Below the pieces are notes generated by a model. The model was not told the DNA's origin. It searched no databases and saw only the letters and a program-made list of their open reading frames with translations. Positions 52,484-62,796 of a stretch of 64,000 nt of DNA are shown here, in pieces. The DNA is from Rhodobacter viridis. GTDB lineage: Bacteria > Pseudomonadota > Alphaproteobacteria > Rhodobacterales > Rhodobacteraceae. The stretch spans positions 1 to 64,000 of the forward strand of contig NZ_QJTK01000008.1 in NCBI RefSeq assembly GCF_003217355.1, in the 5' to 3' direction. The position numbers were made by a program, and so were the translations under genes. Numbering within the stretch: position 1 is the first letter of the stretch; the number at the start of each line of letters is the position of its first letter.

Positions 52484-53584
52484 ATGTCGTTCAACAGCTT
52501 CGGTCACATCTTCCGCGTCACCACCTGGGGCGAAAGCCACGGGCCGGCGCTGGGCGCCACGGTCGATGGCTGCCCGCCCGGCATCGAGATTTCGGAGGAG
52601 TTCATTCAGGTCTTTCTGGACCGCCGTCGTCCGGGCCAGTCGGCGATGACGACGCAGCGGCAGGAGCCCGACCGGGTGCGGATCCTCTCGGGCACCTTCG
52701 AGGGGCGCACGACCGGCACGCCGATCCAGCTGATGATCGAGAACACCGATCAGCGCAGCAAGGATTACGGCGAGATTTCGCGGCAGTTCCGCCCGGGCCA
52801 TGCCGACATCACCTATCATCAGAAATACGGCATCCGCGATCACCGCGGCGGCGGGCGCTCCTCGGCGCGGGAAACCGCGGCGCGGGTGGCGGCGGGCGGT
52901 GTCGCGCAGGCGGTGCTGAAGGCGCTGGTGCCGGGCCTGACGATCACCGGCTACATGGTGCAGATGGGCGAAAAGCATCTGAACCGGGCGCATTTCGATG
53001 CCGCAGAGATCCTGCGCAACCCGTTCTTCCTGCCCGATGCTTCGGCCGTCGAGGAATGGACCGACTATCTGGCCGCGATCCGCAAGGATCAGAACTCGGT
53101 CGGGGCGGCGGTCGAGGTGGTGGCAACGGGCTGCCCCGTGGGCCTTGGTGCGCCGATTTATGCGAAGATGGACAGCGATCTGGCGGCCGCGATGATGACG
53201 ATCAACGCCGTCAAGGGCGTCGAGATCGGCGAAGGCATGGCGGCGGCGGCGCTTCTGGGCACCGAGAATGCCGACGAGATCGTGATGGGGCCGAATGGGC
53301 CGGAATATCTGTCGAACCACGCGGGCGGTATTCTGGGCGGCATCACCACCGGGCAACCGATCGTGGTGCGGATGTCGGTCAAGCCGACCTCTTCGATCCT
53401 GACGTCGCGCCGCTCGATCAACACCGCGGGCGAAGCGGTCGAGGTGGTCACGAAGGGCCGCCACGATCCCTGCGTCGGTATCCGCGCCGTGCCGGTGGCC
53501 GAGGCGATGATGGCCTGCGTGATCCTCGATCACCTGCTGCTGGATCGCGCCCAGACCGGCGGGGTCCGCGGGCAGATCGGCTAA
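52484..53584 (+). CDS. aroC: Chorismate synthase
   Basis: A 366-residue FMN-dependent enzyme making chorismate from [24 protein letters not shown] at the N-terminus, then [15 protein letters not shown] and the C-terminal [10 protein letters not shown]-type segment (here [20 protein letters not shown]). The true start is ATG 52484 (MSFNSFGH) with GGAGG upstream. Monocistronic, convergent with the DUF1330 gene with a 4-bp overlap. Confidence 0.97.
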   Translation: MSFNSFGHIFRVTTWGESHGPALGATVDGCPPGIEISEEFIQVFLDRRRPGQSAMTTQRQEPDRVRILSGTFEGRTTGTPIQLMIENTDQRSKDYGEISRQFRPGHADITYHQKYGIRDHRGGGRSSARETAARVAAGGVAQAVLKALVPGLTITGYMVQMGEKHLNRAHFDAAEILRNPFFLPDASAVEEWTDYLAAIRKDQNSVGAAVEVVATGCPVGLGAPIYAKMDSDLAAAMMTINAVKGVEIGEGMAAAALLGTENADEIVMGPNGPEYLSNHAGGILGGITTGQPIVVRMSVKPTSSILTSRRSINTAGEAVEVVTKGRHDPCVGIRAVPVAEAMMACVILDHLLLDRAQTGGVRGQIG

Positions 53585-53883
53585 CCGATCCAGCCCTCGA
53601 CGATACAGATGTCCGCGTCCGAGACCGGGGTGCGCAGCGCCATGGCGTGCTGGTATTCCGGGCTCAGATAGCAGGCGCGGGCGATGGCAAGGCTTGGAAA
53701 TTCGATGACGATGGTGCGGTGCCGCAGATCGCCCTCCACCACTTCCATCTCGCCGCCGCGGACAAGGAAGCGCGCCCCGTATTTCGCGAAGGCTACGGCA
53801 TTCGCTTCGCGATAGGCCTGATAGGCCTGCGGATCGTCCACCGTCACATGGCCGACCCAGTAACCCTTGGGTGTTGCACTCAT
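53581..53883 (-). CDS. DUF1330 family protein
   Basis: A 100-residue alpha/beta ferredoxin-like (dimeric alpha-beta barrel) protein: [40 protein letters not shown] and [20 protein letters not shown] are typical. Biochemical function of the family is unknown. Overlaps aroC by four bases at the 3' ends. Confidence 0.88.
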   Translation of the reverse strand: MSATPKGYWVGHVTVDDPQAYQAYREANAVAFAKYGARFLVRGGEMEVVEGDLRHRTIVIEFPSLAIARACYLSPEYQHAMALRTPVSDADICIVEGWIG

Positions 53884-53952
53884 TTTCCTTCCCCCTTGCG
53901 ATCAGCCTGCGGGCGGGGCGGGGGATTCGGCAAGGGGCTTGGCCGCGACCTT

Positions 53953-54264
53953 TCAGCCGCGCGATGCCTTTTCGGCAATGCCCGACGTGCCCGCGCGGCG
54001 GTCGAGTTCCGCCAGCACCTCGTCCATGCTCACATCGCGGGCGGCGAGCATCACGGTCAGGTGGTAAAGCACGTCGGCGGCTTCATAGACGAGGTTTTCG
54101 CGGTCGTTCTTCACCGCGGCGATGATCGCTTCGACCGCTTCCTCGCCGAATTTCTCGGCGCATTTTTCCGGGCCCTTGGCGAAGAGCTTCGCGGTCCAGG
54201 AGCTGTCGGGGTCCGCGCCCTTGCGAGCTTCGACGGTGGCGGCAAGGCGGGAAAGGGCGGTCAT
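53953..54264 (-). CDS. hisE: Phosphoribosyl-ATP diphosphatase
   Basis: A 103-residue MazG-like enzyme of histidine synthesis. [20 protein letters not shown] and [20 protein letters not shown], then [20 protein letters not shown], supply the E-E-x-x-E-D metal-binding core. Overlaps hisF by four bases (ATGA), so hisA-hisF-hisE run in one direction, with a repeat between hisA and hisF. Confidence 0.95.
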   Translation of the reverse strand: MTALSRLAATVEARKGADPDSSWTAKLFAKGPEKCAEKFGEEAVEAIIAAVKNDRENLVYEAADVLYHLTVMLAARDVSMDEVLAELDRRAGTSGIAEKASRG

Positions 54265-55022
54265 GCAAGCCTCATCGGGATGCCGGCGGCGGCCATATGG
54301 GCCTTGGCCTCGCCGATCGTGTAGGTGCCGAAGTGGAAGATCGAGGCGGCAAGCACGGCCGAGGCATGGCCCTCGGTCACGCCCTCGACAAGGTGATCAA
54401 GCGTGCCGACGCCGCCCGAGGCGATCACCGGGATCTTCACCGCATCGGCAATGGCACGGGTCAGCGGCAGGTTGAACCCGGCTTTCGTGCCGTCGCGGTC
54501 CATCGAGGTGAGCAGGATTTCCCCCGCGCCTTTCGCCTCGACGGTGCGGGCGAATTCGACCGCGTCGATGCCGGTGGACTTGCGTCCGCCATGGGTGAAG
54601 ATCTCCCAGCGGCCCGGTTCGACCGTCTTCGCGTCGATGGCGACGACGATGCACTGGCTGCCGAAGCGATCCGCGGCTTCCGCCACAACATCCGGGTTCG
54701 CGACGGCGGCCGAGTTGAAGCTGACCTTGTCGGCGCCCGCGAGCAGCAGCGCGCGCACGTCATTGTGGGTGCGCACCCCGCCGCCCACGGTCAGCGGCAT
54801 GAAACATTGCTCGGCGGTGCGGGTGACCAGATCGAACATCGTGCCGCGGTTTTCATGTGTGGCGTGGATGTCGAGAAAGCACAGCTCGTCCGCGCCCGCC
54901 GCGTCATAGGCCTTGGCGGCCTCGACCGGGTCGCCCGCGTCGATCAGGTTGACGAAGTTCACGCCTTTCACCACGCGACCGTCGGCCACGTCGAGGCAGG
55001 GAATGATGCGCGTCTTGAGCAT
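54261..55022 (-). CDS. hisF: Imidazole glycerol phosphate synthase, cyclase subunit HisF
   Basis: A 253-residue TIM barrel that forms imidazole glycerol phosphate and AICAR with HisH glutaminase. [19 protein letters not shown] at the start, the catalytic Asp pair in CLDVADG and [14 protein letters not shown], and [19 protein letters not shown]. Start 55022 (MLKTRIIPC). hisH is not in the window. Confidence 0.97.
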   Translation of the reverse strand: MLKTRIIPCLDVADGRVVKGVNFVNLIDAGDPVEAAKAYDAAGADELCFLDIHATHENRGTMFDLVTRTAEQCFMPLTVGGGVRTHNDVRALLLAGADKVSFNSAAVANPDVVAEAADRFGSQCIVVAIDAKTVEPGRWEIFTHGGRKSTGIDAVEFARTVEAKGAGEILLTSMDRDGTKAGFNLPLTRAIADAVKIPVIASGGVGTLDHLVEGVTEGHASAVLAASIFHFGTYTIGEAKAHMAAAGIPMRLA

Positions 55023-55079
55023 GGGGCACTCCTTTGGCGCCTTTCTAGCGGGCGCGGCGCGGCTTGGAAAGCGCGCAGC

Positions 55080-55187
55080 GGGGCTCTGCCCCGCACCCCG
55101 GGATATTTGTCGCAAGATAAAGGGGATCGGCTTTTATCTTGCCGCAAATATCCCGGGGGAGTCCCGCAGGGACGGGGGCAGCGCCCC
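55080..55187. repeat. Dispersed intergenic repeat, copy 6 (inverted pair)
   Basis: Two cores face each other between hisF and hisA: GGGATATTTGTCGCAAGATA and, inverted, TTTTATCTTGCCGCAAATAT with CCC. GC-rich stems (GGGGCTCTGCCCC and GGGGGCAGCGCCCCC) flank them. The whole forms a long potential cruciform or mRNA hairpin in the his transcript. Confidence 0.75.
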
Positions 55188-55188
55188 C

Positions 55189-55908
55189 TTACGCCTTCAG
55201 CGCCGCAAGCGCCGCCGTCAGATCGAGCGCGCCGTCATAGATCGCGCGGCCCGAGATCGCCCCGGCGATCACGCCGGTGTCGCGCAGCGCGATCAGGTCG
55301 GGCAGCGAGGACACACCGCCCGAGGCGATCACCGGGATCGAGACCGCCCGCGCGAGGGCCTCGGTCGCCTCGATGTTCGGGCCGGTCATCGCGCCGTCGC
55401 GCATGATGTCGGTGTAGATGATCGCGGCCACGCCCGCGTCCTCGAAGCTTTTCGCCAGATCGGTGACCATCACATCGGTCTCGGTCGCCCAGCCCTTGGT
55501 CGCAACCTTGCCGTTCCGGGCGTCGATGCCCACGGCCACCTGACCGGGGAAGGCCTTCGCGGCCGCGCGCACGAGGTCGGGGTTTTCCACCGCCACGGTG
55601 CCGAGGATGACGCGCGCGAGGCCCTTCGAGAGCCAGCGCTCGATCGTGGCCATGTCGCGGATGCCGCCGCCCAGCTGTGCGGGCACGGTGATGCGGGCGA
55701 GGATCGCCTCGACCGCGGCGCCGTTCACCGGCTCGCCCGCAAAGGCGCCGTTGAGGTCCACCAGATGGACCCATTCGCAGCCCGCGGCCTCGAATTTCGC
55801 GGCCTGCGCCGCGGGATCGGTGCCGAAGACCGTGGCCTTGTCCATCTCGCCGTGCAGAAGCCGCACGCAGTTGCCGTCCTTGAGGTCGATTGCCGGGTAG
55901 AGGATCAT
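55189..55908 (-). CDS. hisA: ProFAR isomerase HisA
   Basis: A 239-residue TIM barrel: [40 protein letters not shown] and [18 protein letters not shown] are standard HisA segments. Catalyses the Amadori rearrangement before HisF. Start 55908 ([10 protein letters not shown]). Upstream of hisF in the same direction. Confidence 0.97.
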   Translation of the reverse strand: MILYPAIDLKDGNCVRLLHGEMDKATVFGTDPAAQAAKFEAAGCEWVHLVDLNGAFAGEPVNGAAVEAILARITVPAQLGGGIRDMATIERWLSKGLARVILGTVAVENPDLVRAAAKAFPGQVAVGIDARNGKVATKGWATETDVMVTDLAKSFEDAGVAAIIYTDIMRDGAMTGPNIEATEALARAVSIPVIASGGVSSLPDLIALRDTGVIAGAISGRAIYDGALDLTAALAALKA

Positions 55909-56047
55909 GGGCTGGCTCCTTGTCGCTGCCCGCCTCTTGCCACGCGGGGGGGGCGCTTGCCAAGACTGTGTGCGACGCCACGTCGGGCTTGCCGGGAATC
56001 GGCGCCCGTGGCGCAATGACGCGCAGGGAAACCGGGAGGAGACACCG

Positions 56048-56431
56048 ATGAAGACGACCCTGATGGCGGCTTGCCTGAGCCTTGTGGCGGGCATGGCTGC
56101 GGCGGATCCGATCGAGGGGCTGTGGCAGACGCAGCCCGATGACGGCGCCTATGCGCATGTGAAGATCGCGCCCTGCGGTCCGGCCTTCTGCGGCACGATC
56201 GTGCAGTCGTTCAAGGACAGCGGGCCTTACGACTCGCCCAATGTCGGCAAGGAGATCGTGATCGACATGGTGCCTGCGGGGGAGGGGGCCTATGCGGGCA
56301 AGGTCTGGCGGCCGTCGAACGACAAGATCTACATCGGCAAGATCGCGCTTTCGGGCGGGTCGATGAAGCTCTCGGGCTGCGTCGTCGGTGGGCTGATCTG
56401 CAAGTCGCAGACCTGGACCAAGGTCGACTGA
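56048..56431 (+). CDS. DUF2147 family exported protein
   Basis: A 127-residue protein with a signal peptide ([20 protein letters not shown]) and the DUF2147 module: [40 protein letters not shown]...YAGKVWRP and [20 protein letters not shown]. Periplasmic, small, often near envelope genes. Function unknown. A terminator follows. Confidence 0.88.
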   Translation: MKTTLMAACLSLVAGMAAADPIEGLWQTQPDDGAYAHVKIAPCGPAFCGTIVQSFKDSGPYDSPNVGKEIVIDMVPAGEGAYAGKVWRPSNDKIYIGKIALSGGSMKLSGCVVGGLICKSQTWTKVD

Positions 56432-56449
56432 GCCTTTGCCCGAACGTGG

Positions 56450-56478
56450 AACGGCGCCCCGCGGGGCGCCGTTTCTTG
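56450..56478 (+). terminator. Terminator after the DUF2147 gene
   Basis: Near-perfect inverted repeat AACGGCGCCCC-GC-GGGGCGCCGTT followed by TCTTGTT; it sits between the convergent DUF2147 and universal stress genes and can serve both. Confidence 0.75.
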
Positions 56479-56510
56479 TTGCCGGAGTGGTAGTCTCGTC
56501 GTCTCTTGTC

Positions 56511-57350
56511 TCAATGCGCCATCAGCACGGGCACTTCGGCCATCTCGAGCATGTTGCGCGTCGCCCCGCCCAGGATCGCCTCGCGGAAGCGCGAGTGACC
56601 ATAGGCGCCCATCACCACCATTTCCGACGACGTGTCGCGGACATGGCGGTTGATCACATCCGAGATCCGCGGCAGCGTCTTGGCCAGAACCGACACTTCG
56701 ACCTTCACGCCATGCCGCGCCAACCATTGGCTCAGCTGCCCGCCCGGATCGGACCGTTCGGGTCCGTGTGCGGGCGGATCGATCACCGTAATGTCCACGA
56801 GCGACGCCGCCTTCAGAAGCGGCAGCGCCTTGCGGATCGCATTCATCGCCTCGTTCGACTGGTTCCACGCCACCACCACGCGCCGCGGCGCGAGCGAGGG
56901 CACGGGCGCATCGGGCATGATCATCACGGGCGACTGCCCCTCGAACAGCGCGGCTTCGACCGCCGCTTCGAGTTCCTGACCACGCCCCTTGCCATAGGGA
57001 TGCCCCATCACGACAAGGTCGGCAAAGCGGGCGCGCAGCCCCACGACCGTCGCGATCGCGCCGATCTGGGCCACCACGGCTTCGCTGCTCCAGCGGATCT
57101 GTTCGGAGGCGAGACGCTCGCGCATGGACCGTTCCAACTCGCGTGCTTCGTCTTGCGCCCGGTCGAGAACCTCCTGTTGCACGAAGGCCGTGGCCCCCGC
57201 GTAATAATAGCCCGTCTGGGTCCGGTCGACGCCCATGCAGAGCACTTCCAGATGGGCATCTTCGGCGCGGGCAACTGCCACTGCCGACTCAAGCTGAAGT
57301 CGGGCCTGTGAGACATCCGTCACAATCGTCAAAACTGTTTTATAGGCCAT
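56511..57350 (-). CDS. Universal stress protein, tandem UspA domains
   Basis: A 279-residue protein with two UspA folds. The second half ends with the ATP-binding glycine signature VVMGAYGHSRFREAILGGAT; the first half carries VVMGHPYGKGRGQELEAAVE. It corresponds in place and size to the universal-stress gene described upstream of cbb3 oxidase in Rhodobacter capsulatus (orf277). Ribosome binding site GGAGGGG. An FNR-type box lies 59 bp upstream, so it is probably induced at low oxygen together with, and divergently from, ccoNOQP. Confidence 0.9.
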   Translation of the reverse strand: MAYKTVLTIVTDVSQARLQLESAVAVARAEDAHLEVLCMGVDRTQTGYYYAGATAFVQQEVLDRAQDEARELERSMRERLASEQIRWSSEAVVAQIGAIATVVGLRARFADLVVMGHPYGKGRGQELEAAVEAALFEGQSPVMIMPDAPVPSLAPRRVVVAWNQSNEAMNAIRKALPLLKAASLVDITVIDPPAHGPERSDPGGQLSQWLARHGVKVEVSVLAKTLPRISDVINRHVRDTSSEMVVMGAYGHSRFREAILGGATRNMLEMAEVPVLMAH

Positions 57351-57408
57351 GAGACCCCTCCGCGTGCCGATTCTGCCCTTAAATTAACGGTTTCAAGAGG
57401 GTTACGCC

Positions 57409-57422
57409 TTGACGCGGATCAA
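57409..57422. promoter_or_regulatory. FNR/FnrL-type box 1
   Basis: TTGACGCGGATCAA matches TTGAT-N4-ATCAA with one mismatch. It lies close to the universal stress gene start in the divergent region before ccoN. Confidence 0.75.
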
Positions 57423-57481
57423 GGTTTCAAGTGGACACTGTGCCACCGTGCGACGAACCGCCGCACCCTCTTGTCAAGAGT

Positions 57482-57495
57482 TTGATCAAGGTCAA
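57482..57495. promoter_or_regulatory. FNR/FnrL-type box 2
   Basis: TTGATCAAGGTCAA matches TTGAT-N4-ATCAA with one mismatch, 103 bp upstream of the ccoN start. Expected to link cbb3 oxidase expression to oxygen tension. Confidence 0.8.
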
Positions 57496-57598
57496 AGCGG
57501 GTGTCATATCCTGCGGTCACAAAGCACAAGAGAGAGACTTCCCGCTCCGGCCGAATCGTCGGGACGGGATTGAAAAAACGCGAAGGGACGCAAAAAAC

Positions 57599-59197
57599 AT
57601 GTGGGATTACGTCAAGCTGATCGCGCTTGGCGTCGTAGCGGCTTTGGCCGCTTACGCCGCCAGTCAGGCGCGAGATCTGGCATACATGGTGAACATGGTC
57701 GAGGTCGCACTTGCGGCCGTGATCGCGTTCATCTGGGTGCTGCGCACCATGGGGGACCCCAAGCCCTCCAAAGACGAATATTTCGACGGCGTGATCCGCG
57801 CCGGCGTGATCGCAACCACCTTCTGGGGCATTGTCGGCTTTCTCGTGGCCGTCATCATTGCCTTCCAGCTGGCCTTCCCGCAACTGAACATCGAACTCGG
57901 TAACGGGATGTTCAACTTCGGGCGCATGCGTCCGCTGCACACCTCGGCCGTGATCTTCGCTTTCGGCGGCAACGCCCTGATCGCTTCGGCTTTCTACGTT
58001 GTGCAACGCACCTCGGCAGCTCGTCTCTTCGGTGGCACCGCGCTGGGCTGGTTCGTGTTCTGGGGCTGGCAGCTGATCATCGTGACGGCGGCCTCGTCCT
58101 ATCTGCTCGGCGGCTCGCAGGGCAAGGAATATGCCGAGCTGAACTGGCACCTCGACATCCTCGTCGCGGTCGTCTGGGTGGCCTATCTGATCGCCTTCCT
58201 CGGCACGATCTTCAAGCGCAAGGAACCCCACATCTACGTGGCGAACTGGTTCTACCTGTCGTTCATCGTGACGATCGCCATGCTGCACATCGTCAACAAC
58301 CTGGCCATTCCGGTTTCGATCTTCGGCACCAAATCGGTGCAGCTGATGGCCGGCGTGCAGGATGCGATGACGCAATGGTGGTACGGCCACAACGCCGTGG
58401 GCTTCTTCCTCACCGCGGGCTTCCTGGGCATGATGTACTACTTCGTGCCGAAACAAGCCGAACGTCCCGTCTATTCCTACAAGCTCTCGATCGTCCACTT
58501 CTGGGCGCTGATCTTCCTCTACATCTGGGCCGGTCCGCACCATCTGCACTACACCGCCCTGCCGGATTGGGCTTCGACGCTCGGCATGGTGATGTCGGTG
58601 ATCCTGTGGATGCCGTCCTGGGGTGGCATGATCAACGGTCTGATGACGCTCTCGGGCGCCTGGGACAAGCTGCGCACCGATCCGGTCATCCGGATGATGG
58701 TGGTCTCGATCGGCTTTTACGGCATGTCGACCTTCGAAGGCCCGATGATGTCGATCAAGGCGGTGAACTCGCTCTCGCACTACACGGACTGGACCATCGG
58801 TCACGTGCACTCCGGTGCGCTCGGCTGGAACGGCATGATCACCTTCGGCATGCTCTACTTCCTGACGCCGCGCCTGTGGGGCCGTTCGGGTCTCTACTCG
58901 CTCAAACTCGTCAGCTGGCACTTCTGGCTCGCCACGATCGGCATCGTGCTCTACGCCTCGTCGATGTGGGTCACCGGCATCATGGAAGGCCTGATGTGGC
59001 GTGAAGTCGACGCGCAGGGCTTCCTCGTGAACGCCTTCGCCGACACCGTGGCTGCGAAGTTCCCGATGTACGTGGTGCGCGGCACCGGCGGCGTCCTCTA
59101 TCTGACCGGCGGTCTGATCATGGCCTACAACCTCTGGGCCACGGTCGCGAAACAACCGAAGACGGCCGAGATCGCCGTTGCGGTTCCGGCGGAATAA
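57599..59197 (+). CDS. ccoN: cbb3-type cytochrome c oxidase subunit I CcoN
   Basis: A 532-residue heme-copper oxidase subunit with about twelve membrane helices, holding heme b and the heme b3-CuB centre. Ligand His residues can be seen in [22 protein letters not shown] (CuB), [12 protein letters not shown] (CuB His pair) and [13 protein letters not shown] (heme b/b3); the candidate cross-link Tyr lies in [12 protein letters not shown]. The ATG at 57599 ([11 protein letters not shown]) is preceded by GAAGGGA. First gene of ccoNOQP; high-affinity respiration under low oxygen. Confidence 0.97.
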   Translation: MWDYVKLIALGVVAALAAYAASQARDLAYMVNMVEVALAAVIAFIWVLRTMGDPKPSKDEYFDGVIRAGVIATTFWGIVGFLVAVIIAFQLAFPQLNIELGNGMFNFGRMRPLHTSAVIFAFGGNALIASAFYVVQRTSAARLFGGTALGWFVFWGWQLIIVTAASSYLLGGSQGKEYAELNWHLDILVAVVWVAYLIAFLGTIFKRKEPHIYVANWFYLSFIVTIAMLHIVNNLAIPVSIFGTKSVQLMAGVQDAMTQWWYGHNAVGFFLTAGFLGMMYYFVPKQAERPVYSYKLSIVHFWALIFLYIWAGPHHLHYTALPDWASTLGMVMSVILWMPSWGGMINGLMTLSGAWDKLRTDPVIRMMVVSIGFYGMSTFEGPMMSIKAVNSLSHYTDWTIGHVHSGALGWNGMITFGMLYFLTPRLWGRSGLYSLKLVSWHFWLATIGIVLYASSMWVTGIMEGLMWREVDAQGFLVNAFADTVAAKFPMYVVRGTGGVLYLTGGLIMAYNLWATVAKQPKTAEIAVAVPAE

Positions 59198-59209
59198 GGA
59201 GCAACGCAC

Positions 59210-59938
59210 ATGTCAATCATGGACAAACACCACGTTCTGGAAAAGAACGCGACGCTGCTCCTGATCTTCGCCTTCCTCGTCGTCACCATCGGTGGCATCG
59301 TGGAAATCGCGCCGCTGTTCTACCTCGAGAACACCATCGAGAAGGTGGACGGGATGCGTCCCTACACCCCCCTCGAACTCACGGGTCGGGACATCTACAT
59401 CCGCGAGGGCTGCTATGTCTGCCACTCGCAGATGATCCGCCCGATGCGCGACGAGGTGGAGCGTTACGGTCACTACTCGCTGGCGGCGGAGTCGATGTAC
59501 GACCACCCGTTCCAGTGGGGCTCGAAACGGACGGGGCCCGACCTCGCCCGCGTGGGCGGCCGTTACTCGGATGCCTGGCATGTCGAGCACCTGTCGAACC
59601 CGCAGTCGGTGGTGCCGGAATCGGTGATGCCGAGCTACAGCTATCTGGCCAACGTGCCGCTGGATAACACCTATATCGAGGACCGTCTGTCCACGGACGC
59701 CCTCGTGGGTGTGCCCTACACACCTGAAATGATCGCCGCCGCCAAGGCCGACTTCGTCGGTCAGGCGGATCCGGACGCTGACAGCACCACGCTGGTGGCG
59801 AACTACGGCGAGAAGGTCAACATCCGCAACTTCGATGGCAAACCCGGCCTGACGGAGATGGATGCGCTGATCGCCTATCTGCAGGTGCTCGGTACGATGG
59901 TCGACTTCTCGACCTTCCAACCCGTGGCAAGTCGCTAA
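59210..59938 (+). CDS. ccoO: cbb3 oxidase monoheme cytochrome c subunit CcoO
   Basis: A 242-residue protein with one N-terminal membrane anchor ([20 protein letters not shown]) and a periplasmic cytochrome c domain. The heme motif is [11 protein letters not shown]; a candidate axial Met lies in SVMPSYSYL. Passes electrons from CcoP toward CcoN. Start may be ATG 59210 or ATG 59219; AAGGAGC lies upstream of the first. Confidence 0.96.
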   Translation: MSIMDKHHVLEKNATLLLIFAFLVVTIGGIVEIAPLFYLENTIEKVDGMRPYTPLELTGRDIYIREGCYVCHSQMIRPMRDEVERYGHYSLAAESMYDHPFQWGSKRTGPDLARVGGRYSDAWHVEHLSNPQSVVPESVMPSYSYLANVPLDNTYIEDRLSTDALVGVPYTPEMIAAAKADFVGQADPDADSTTLVANYGEKVNIRNFDGKPGLTEMDALIAYLQVLGTMVDFSTFQPVASR

Positions 59939-59949
59939 AGGAGCTGGGG

Positions 59950-60120
59950 ATGGACTATCATATCTTGCGTGAATTCGCCGACAGCTGGGCAGCGCTTGCG
60001 CTCTTGCTCACCTTCATCGGGGCCGTGATCTGGGCTTTCCGGCCCGGTTCCACCAAGGTTCACGACGATATCGCGAACATCCCTTTCCGGCATGAAGACA
60101 AACCCGCCGATCGCGGCTGA
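59950..60120 (+). CDS. ccoQ: cbb3 oxidase small subunit CcoQ
   Basis: A 56-residue single-span protein, MDYHILREFADSWAALALLL with a helix and a short cytoplasmic tail. It stabilises CcoP association in the assembled oxidase. Position between ccoO and ccoP, size and the topology identify it. Confidence 0.93.
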   Translation: MDYHILREFADSWAALALLLTFIGAVIWAFRPGSTKVHDDIANIPFRHEDKPADRG

Positions 60121-60171
60121 GGCGAGAGCCTCGGCTACGACGACGGCGCCACGCGGTAAGGAGGCGTGGAG

Positions 60172-61065
60172 ATGAGCAAAAAACCGACGACCAAGAAAGA
60201 GGTGCAGACCACTGGACACCAGTGGGACGGCATCGAAGAACTGAATACACCGCTGCCGCGCTGGTGGCTGTGGACCTTCTACGCCACCATCGTCTGGGGT
60301 GTGGCCTATTCGATCGCGATGCCGGCCTGGCCGATCTTCGCATCGGGGGCGACGCCGGGCGTGCTCGGGTCTTCGACCCGTGCCGATGTCGACAAGGAGA
60401 TCGCCAAGTTCGCCGAAATGAACAAGCCGATCGAGGACAAGCTGGTTGCGACCGACCTCAATGCGATCGCCAATGATCCGGAACTCGTGACCTATACCCG
60501 CAACGCGGGCGCGGCGGTGTTCCGGACCTGGTGCGCGCAGTGCCACGGGGCGGGCGCGGGCGGCAACAAGGGCTTCCCGAGCCTGCTCGACGGCGACTGG
60601 CTGCATGGCGGCTCGCTCGAGACGATCTACAACGACGTGCTGCACGGCATCCGCGATCCGAAGGATCCGGACACGCTGCCGGTCGCCAACATGCCCGCGC
60701 ATCTTGACGACCAGCTGCTCGAACCGGCGCAGATCGACGATGTGGTGCAATATGTCCTGAAGATCTCGGGGCAGACTGCCGACGAAGCCAAGGCGACCGC
60801 CGGTCAGCAGCTCTTTGCCGACAACTGCGTCGTCTGCCATGGCGAAGACGCCAAGGGCAACGTGGAAACCGGCGCGCCGAACCTGACCGACGGGATCTGG
60901 CTCTATGGCGGCGATGCGGCGACGATCACCACCACGATCCAGCATGGACGTGGCGGTGTCATGCCGTCGTGGAGCTGGGCCGAGCCGGGTGCGAAACCGC
61001 GTCTGAGCGAAGCGCAGATCCGGGCCGTGGCCTCCTACGTCCACAGCCTTGGTGGCGGTCAATAA
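60172..61065 (+). CDS. ccoP: cbb3 oxidase diheme cytochrome c subunit CcoP
   Basis: A 297-residue membrane-anchored cytochrome with two CxxCH hemes: [12 protein letters not shown] and [12 protein letters not shown]. An N-terminal helix ([20 protein letters not shown]) anchors it. AAGGAGG at 60158-60164, seven bases before ATG 60172, fixes this start over the GTG at 60166. Receives electrons from soluble cytochrome c. Last gene of ccoNOQP; a hairpin follows. Confidence 0.97.
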   Translation: MSKKPTTKKEVQTTGHQWDGIEELNTPLPRWWLWTFYATIVWGVAYSIAMPAWPIFASGATPGVLGSSTRADVDKEIAKFAEMNKPIEDKLVATDLNAIANDPELVTYTRNAGAAVFRTWCAQCHGAGAGGNKGFPSLLDGDWLHGGSLETIYNDVLHGIRDPKDPDTLPVANMPAHLDDQLLEPAQIDDVVQYVLKISGQTADEAKATAGQQLFADNCVVCHGEDAKGNVETGAPNLTDGIWLYGGDAATITTTIQHGRGGVMPSWSWAEPGAKPRLSEAQIRAVASYVHSLGGGQ

Positions 61066-61079
61066 GCTGGAAACCTGAT

Positions 61080-61105
61080 CCCGGGGGGGTGCCTGACCCC
61101 CCGGG
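61080..61105 (+). terminator. Hairpin after ccoP
   Basis: CCCGGGGGG / CCCCCCGGG stem enclosing TGCCTGA-like loop, 15 bases after the ccoP stop, without a T run. It may terminate or protect the ccoNOQP transcript; ccoG has a 269-bp upstream spacer and probably its own promoter. Confidence 0.55.
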
Positions 61106-61334
61106 TAGCACCGACGCCCCGTCCTGTTCGCGCGTTTCCTGGGGCGTCGGTGCGTTTCAACATATCTGCCCCTTGGCTCCTCCGATCAAGGGGACACAAT
61201 GGTCGAAATGCCCGTTTCCGGGGGAAAGCACGTCCAAAAAGCTGCATCGGCAATATAGCTTTAAGGTGCAGTTGCAAACCCGGCCCGTTCCTGTTCAATC
61301 CCGTCAGGACAGAGCCCAGCCAACGGAGTTACCC

Positions 61335-62795
61335 GTGAGCGCCAACGAACCAAGTCCCAACGACGCGCCGCTTTATTTCGCGCGCGAGCCGATTTTCCCC
61401 AGACGCATTTCCGGCAAGTTCCGTTCGCTCAAATGGGTGCTGATGGCGATCATGCTCGGCATCTACTACATCACGCCCTGGATCCGTTGGGACCGGGGCG
61501 CAGCCTTGCCCGATCAGGCGGTTCTGCTCGATCTGGCGAACCGGCGCTTCTTCTTTTTCGGGCTCGAGATCTGGCCGCACGAATTCTACTTCGTCGCGGG
61601 CCTTCTGATCATGGCGGGGCTTGGTCTTTTCCTTTTCACCTCGGCGCTGGGCCGGATCTGGTGCGGCTATGCCTGCCCGCAGACGGTCTGGACCGACCTG
61701 TACATCCTGGTCGAGCGCTGGGTCGAGGGCGACCGCAACAACCGCATCCGCCTGCACCGTCAGGCGTGGAATGCCGAGAAGATCCGCAAGCGGCTGATCA
61801 AATGGGGGCTCTGGCTGTTCATCGGTCTCGCCACCGGGGGGGCATGGGTGTTCTATTTCACCGATGCGCCGACGCTGCTTTCTGATCTCCTCACCGGAGA
61901 CGCTTCGCCGATCGCCTATACCACCATCGCCATTGCCACCGCGACGACCTTTGCCTTTGGCGGCTTCGCCCGCGAACAGATGTGCATCTACGCCTGCCCG
62001 TGGCCGCGCATTCAGGCCGCGATGATGGACGAGGACACGATCACCATCGCCTACCGCGAATGGCGTGGCGAGCCGCGCGGCAAGCTGCAGAAGAACGAGA
62101 AGCTGGCCGAGGGGCAGGGCGACTGCATCGACTGCATGGCCTGCGTCAACGTCTGCCCGATGGGCATCGACATCCGCAACGGCCAGCAGCTCGAATGCAT
62201 CACCTGCGGTCTTTGCATCGACGCCTGCAACGAGATGATGGACAAGATCGGCAAGCCGCGCGGCCTTGTGGGCTACATGGCGCTGAAGGACGAGGCGAAC
62301 GAGCGCGCCGGCAACAAGGTCACGAATATCTGGAAACACGTGCTGCGTCCGCGCACGCTCCTGTATTTCACCCTCTGGGCGGGCTTCGGCGTCGCGCTGG
62401 TCGTCGCGCTGTTCCTGCGCTCGCCCTTGGACTTCAACGTCACGCCGAACCGCGATCCGTTGTTCGTGACGCAATCCGACGGCACGATCCGCAATATCTA
62501 CACCCTGCGCATCCGCAACAAGCACGGCTCCGAGGAAAGCTTCCGGATCTCGGTCAGCTCCGAGGATGAAGCCCAGGCCAAGGCGCTGAAACTGACGCTG
62601 GAAGGGCAGGAGGGCGACACCGTCACTGTCCCGGCTGACCAGCTTTACAACCAGCGTCTCTATCTGGAAGCGGCGCCCGGTTCGAACTTCGCCGATGCGA
62701 AGCGGTCGGATATCAAGATCTGGGTCGAACAAGTGGGCGTCGAGGAGCCGGTTCGCGACTCGGCCGACACCGTCTTCAACGGCAAGGGGAACTGA
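61335..62795 (+). CDS. ccoG: CcoG, cbb3 maturation iron-sulfur protein (RdxA/FixG type)
   Basis: A 486-residue protein with several membrane helices and a cytoplasmic domain holding two [4Fe-4S] clusters: CIDCMACVNVCPMGID and CITCGLCIDACNEMM. It also has the CPxxxWTD (YACPQTVWTD) and YACPWPRIQ cysteines. The C-terminal part is an Ig-like domain. CcoG is implicated in copper reduction for CuB insertion. Start is GTG 61335 (MSANEPSP), with GGAG six bases upstream; longer forms extend into the ccoP end and are unlikely. Confidence 0.95.
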   Translation: MSANEPSPNDAPLYFAREPIFPRRISGKFRSLKWVLMAIMLGIYYITPWIRWDRGAALPDQAVLLDLANRRFFFFGLEIWPHEFYFVAGLLIMAGLGLFLFTSALGRIWCGYACPQTVWTDLYILVERWVEGDRNNRIRLHRQAWNAEKIRKRLIKWGLWLFIGLATGGAWVFYFTDAPTLLSDLLTGDASPIAYTTIAIATATTFAFGGFAREQMCIYACPWPRIQAAMMDEDTITIAYREWRGEPRGKLQKNEKLAEGQGDCIDCMACVNVCPMGIDIRNGQQLECITCGLCIDACNEMMDKIGKPRGLVGYMALKDEANERAGNKVTNIWKHVLRPRTLLYFTLWAGFGVALVVALFLRSPLDFNVTPNRDPLFVTQSDGTIRNIYTLRIRNKHGSEESFRISVSSEDEAQAKALKLTLEGQEGDTVTVPADQLYNQRLYLEAAPGSNFADAKRSDIKIWVEQVGVEEPVRDSADTVFNGKGN

Positions 62796-62796
62796 G

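Noticed and set aside
60166-60171. GTG at 60166 as ccoP start
   Set aside because: AAGGAGG is only one base away; the ATG at 60172 has ideal spacing.
61175-61200. Possible FNR box upstream of ccoG
   Set aside because: Only a single ATCAA half-site with no matching TTGAT at the right distance.
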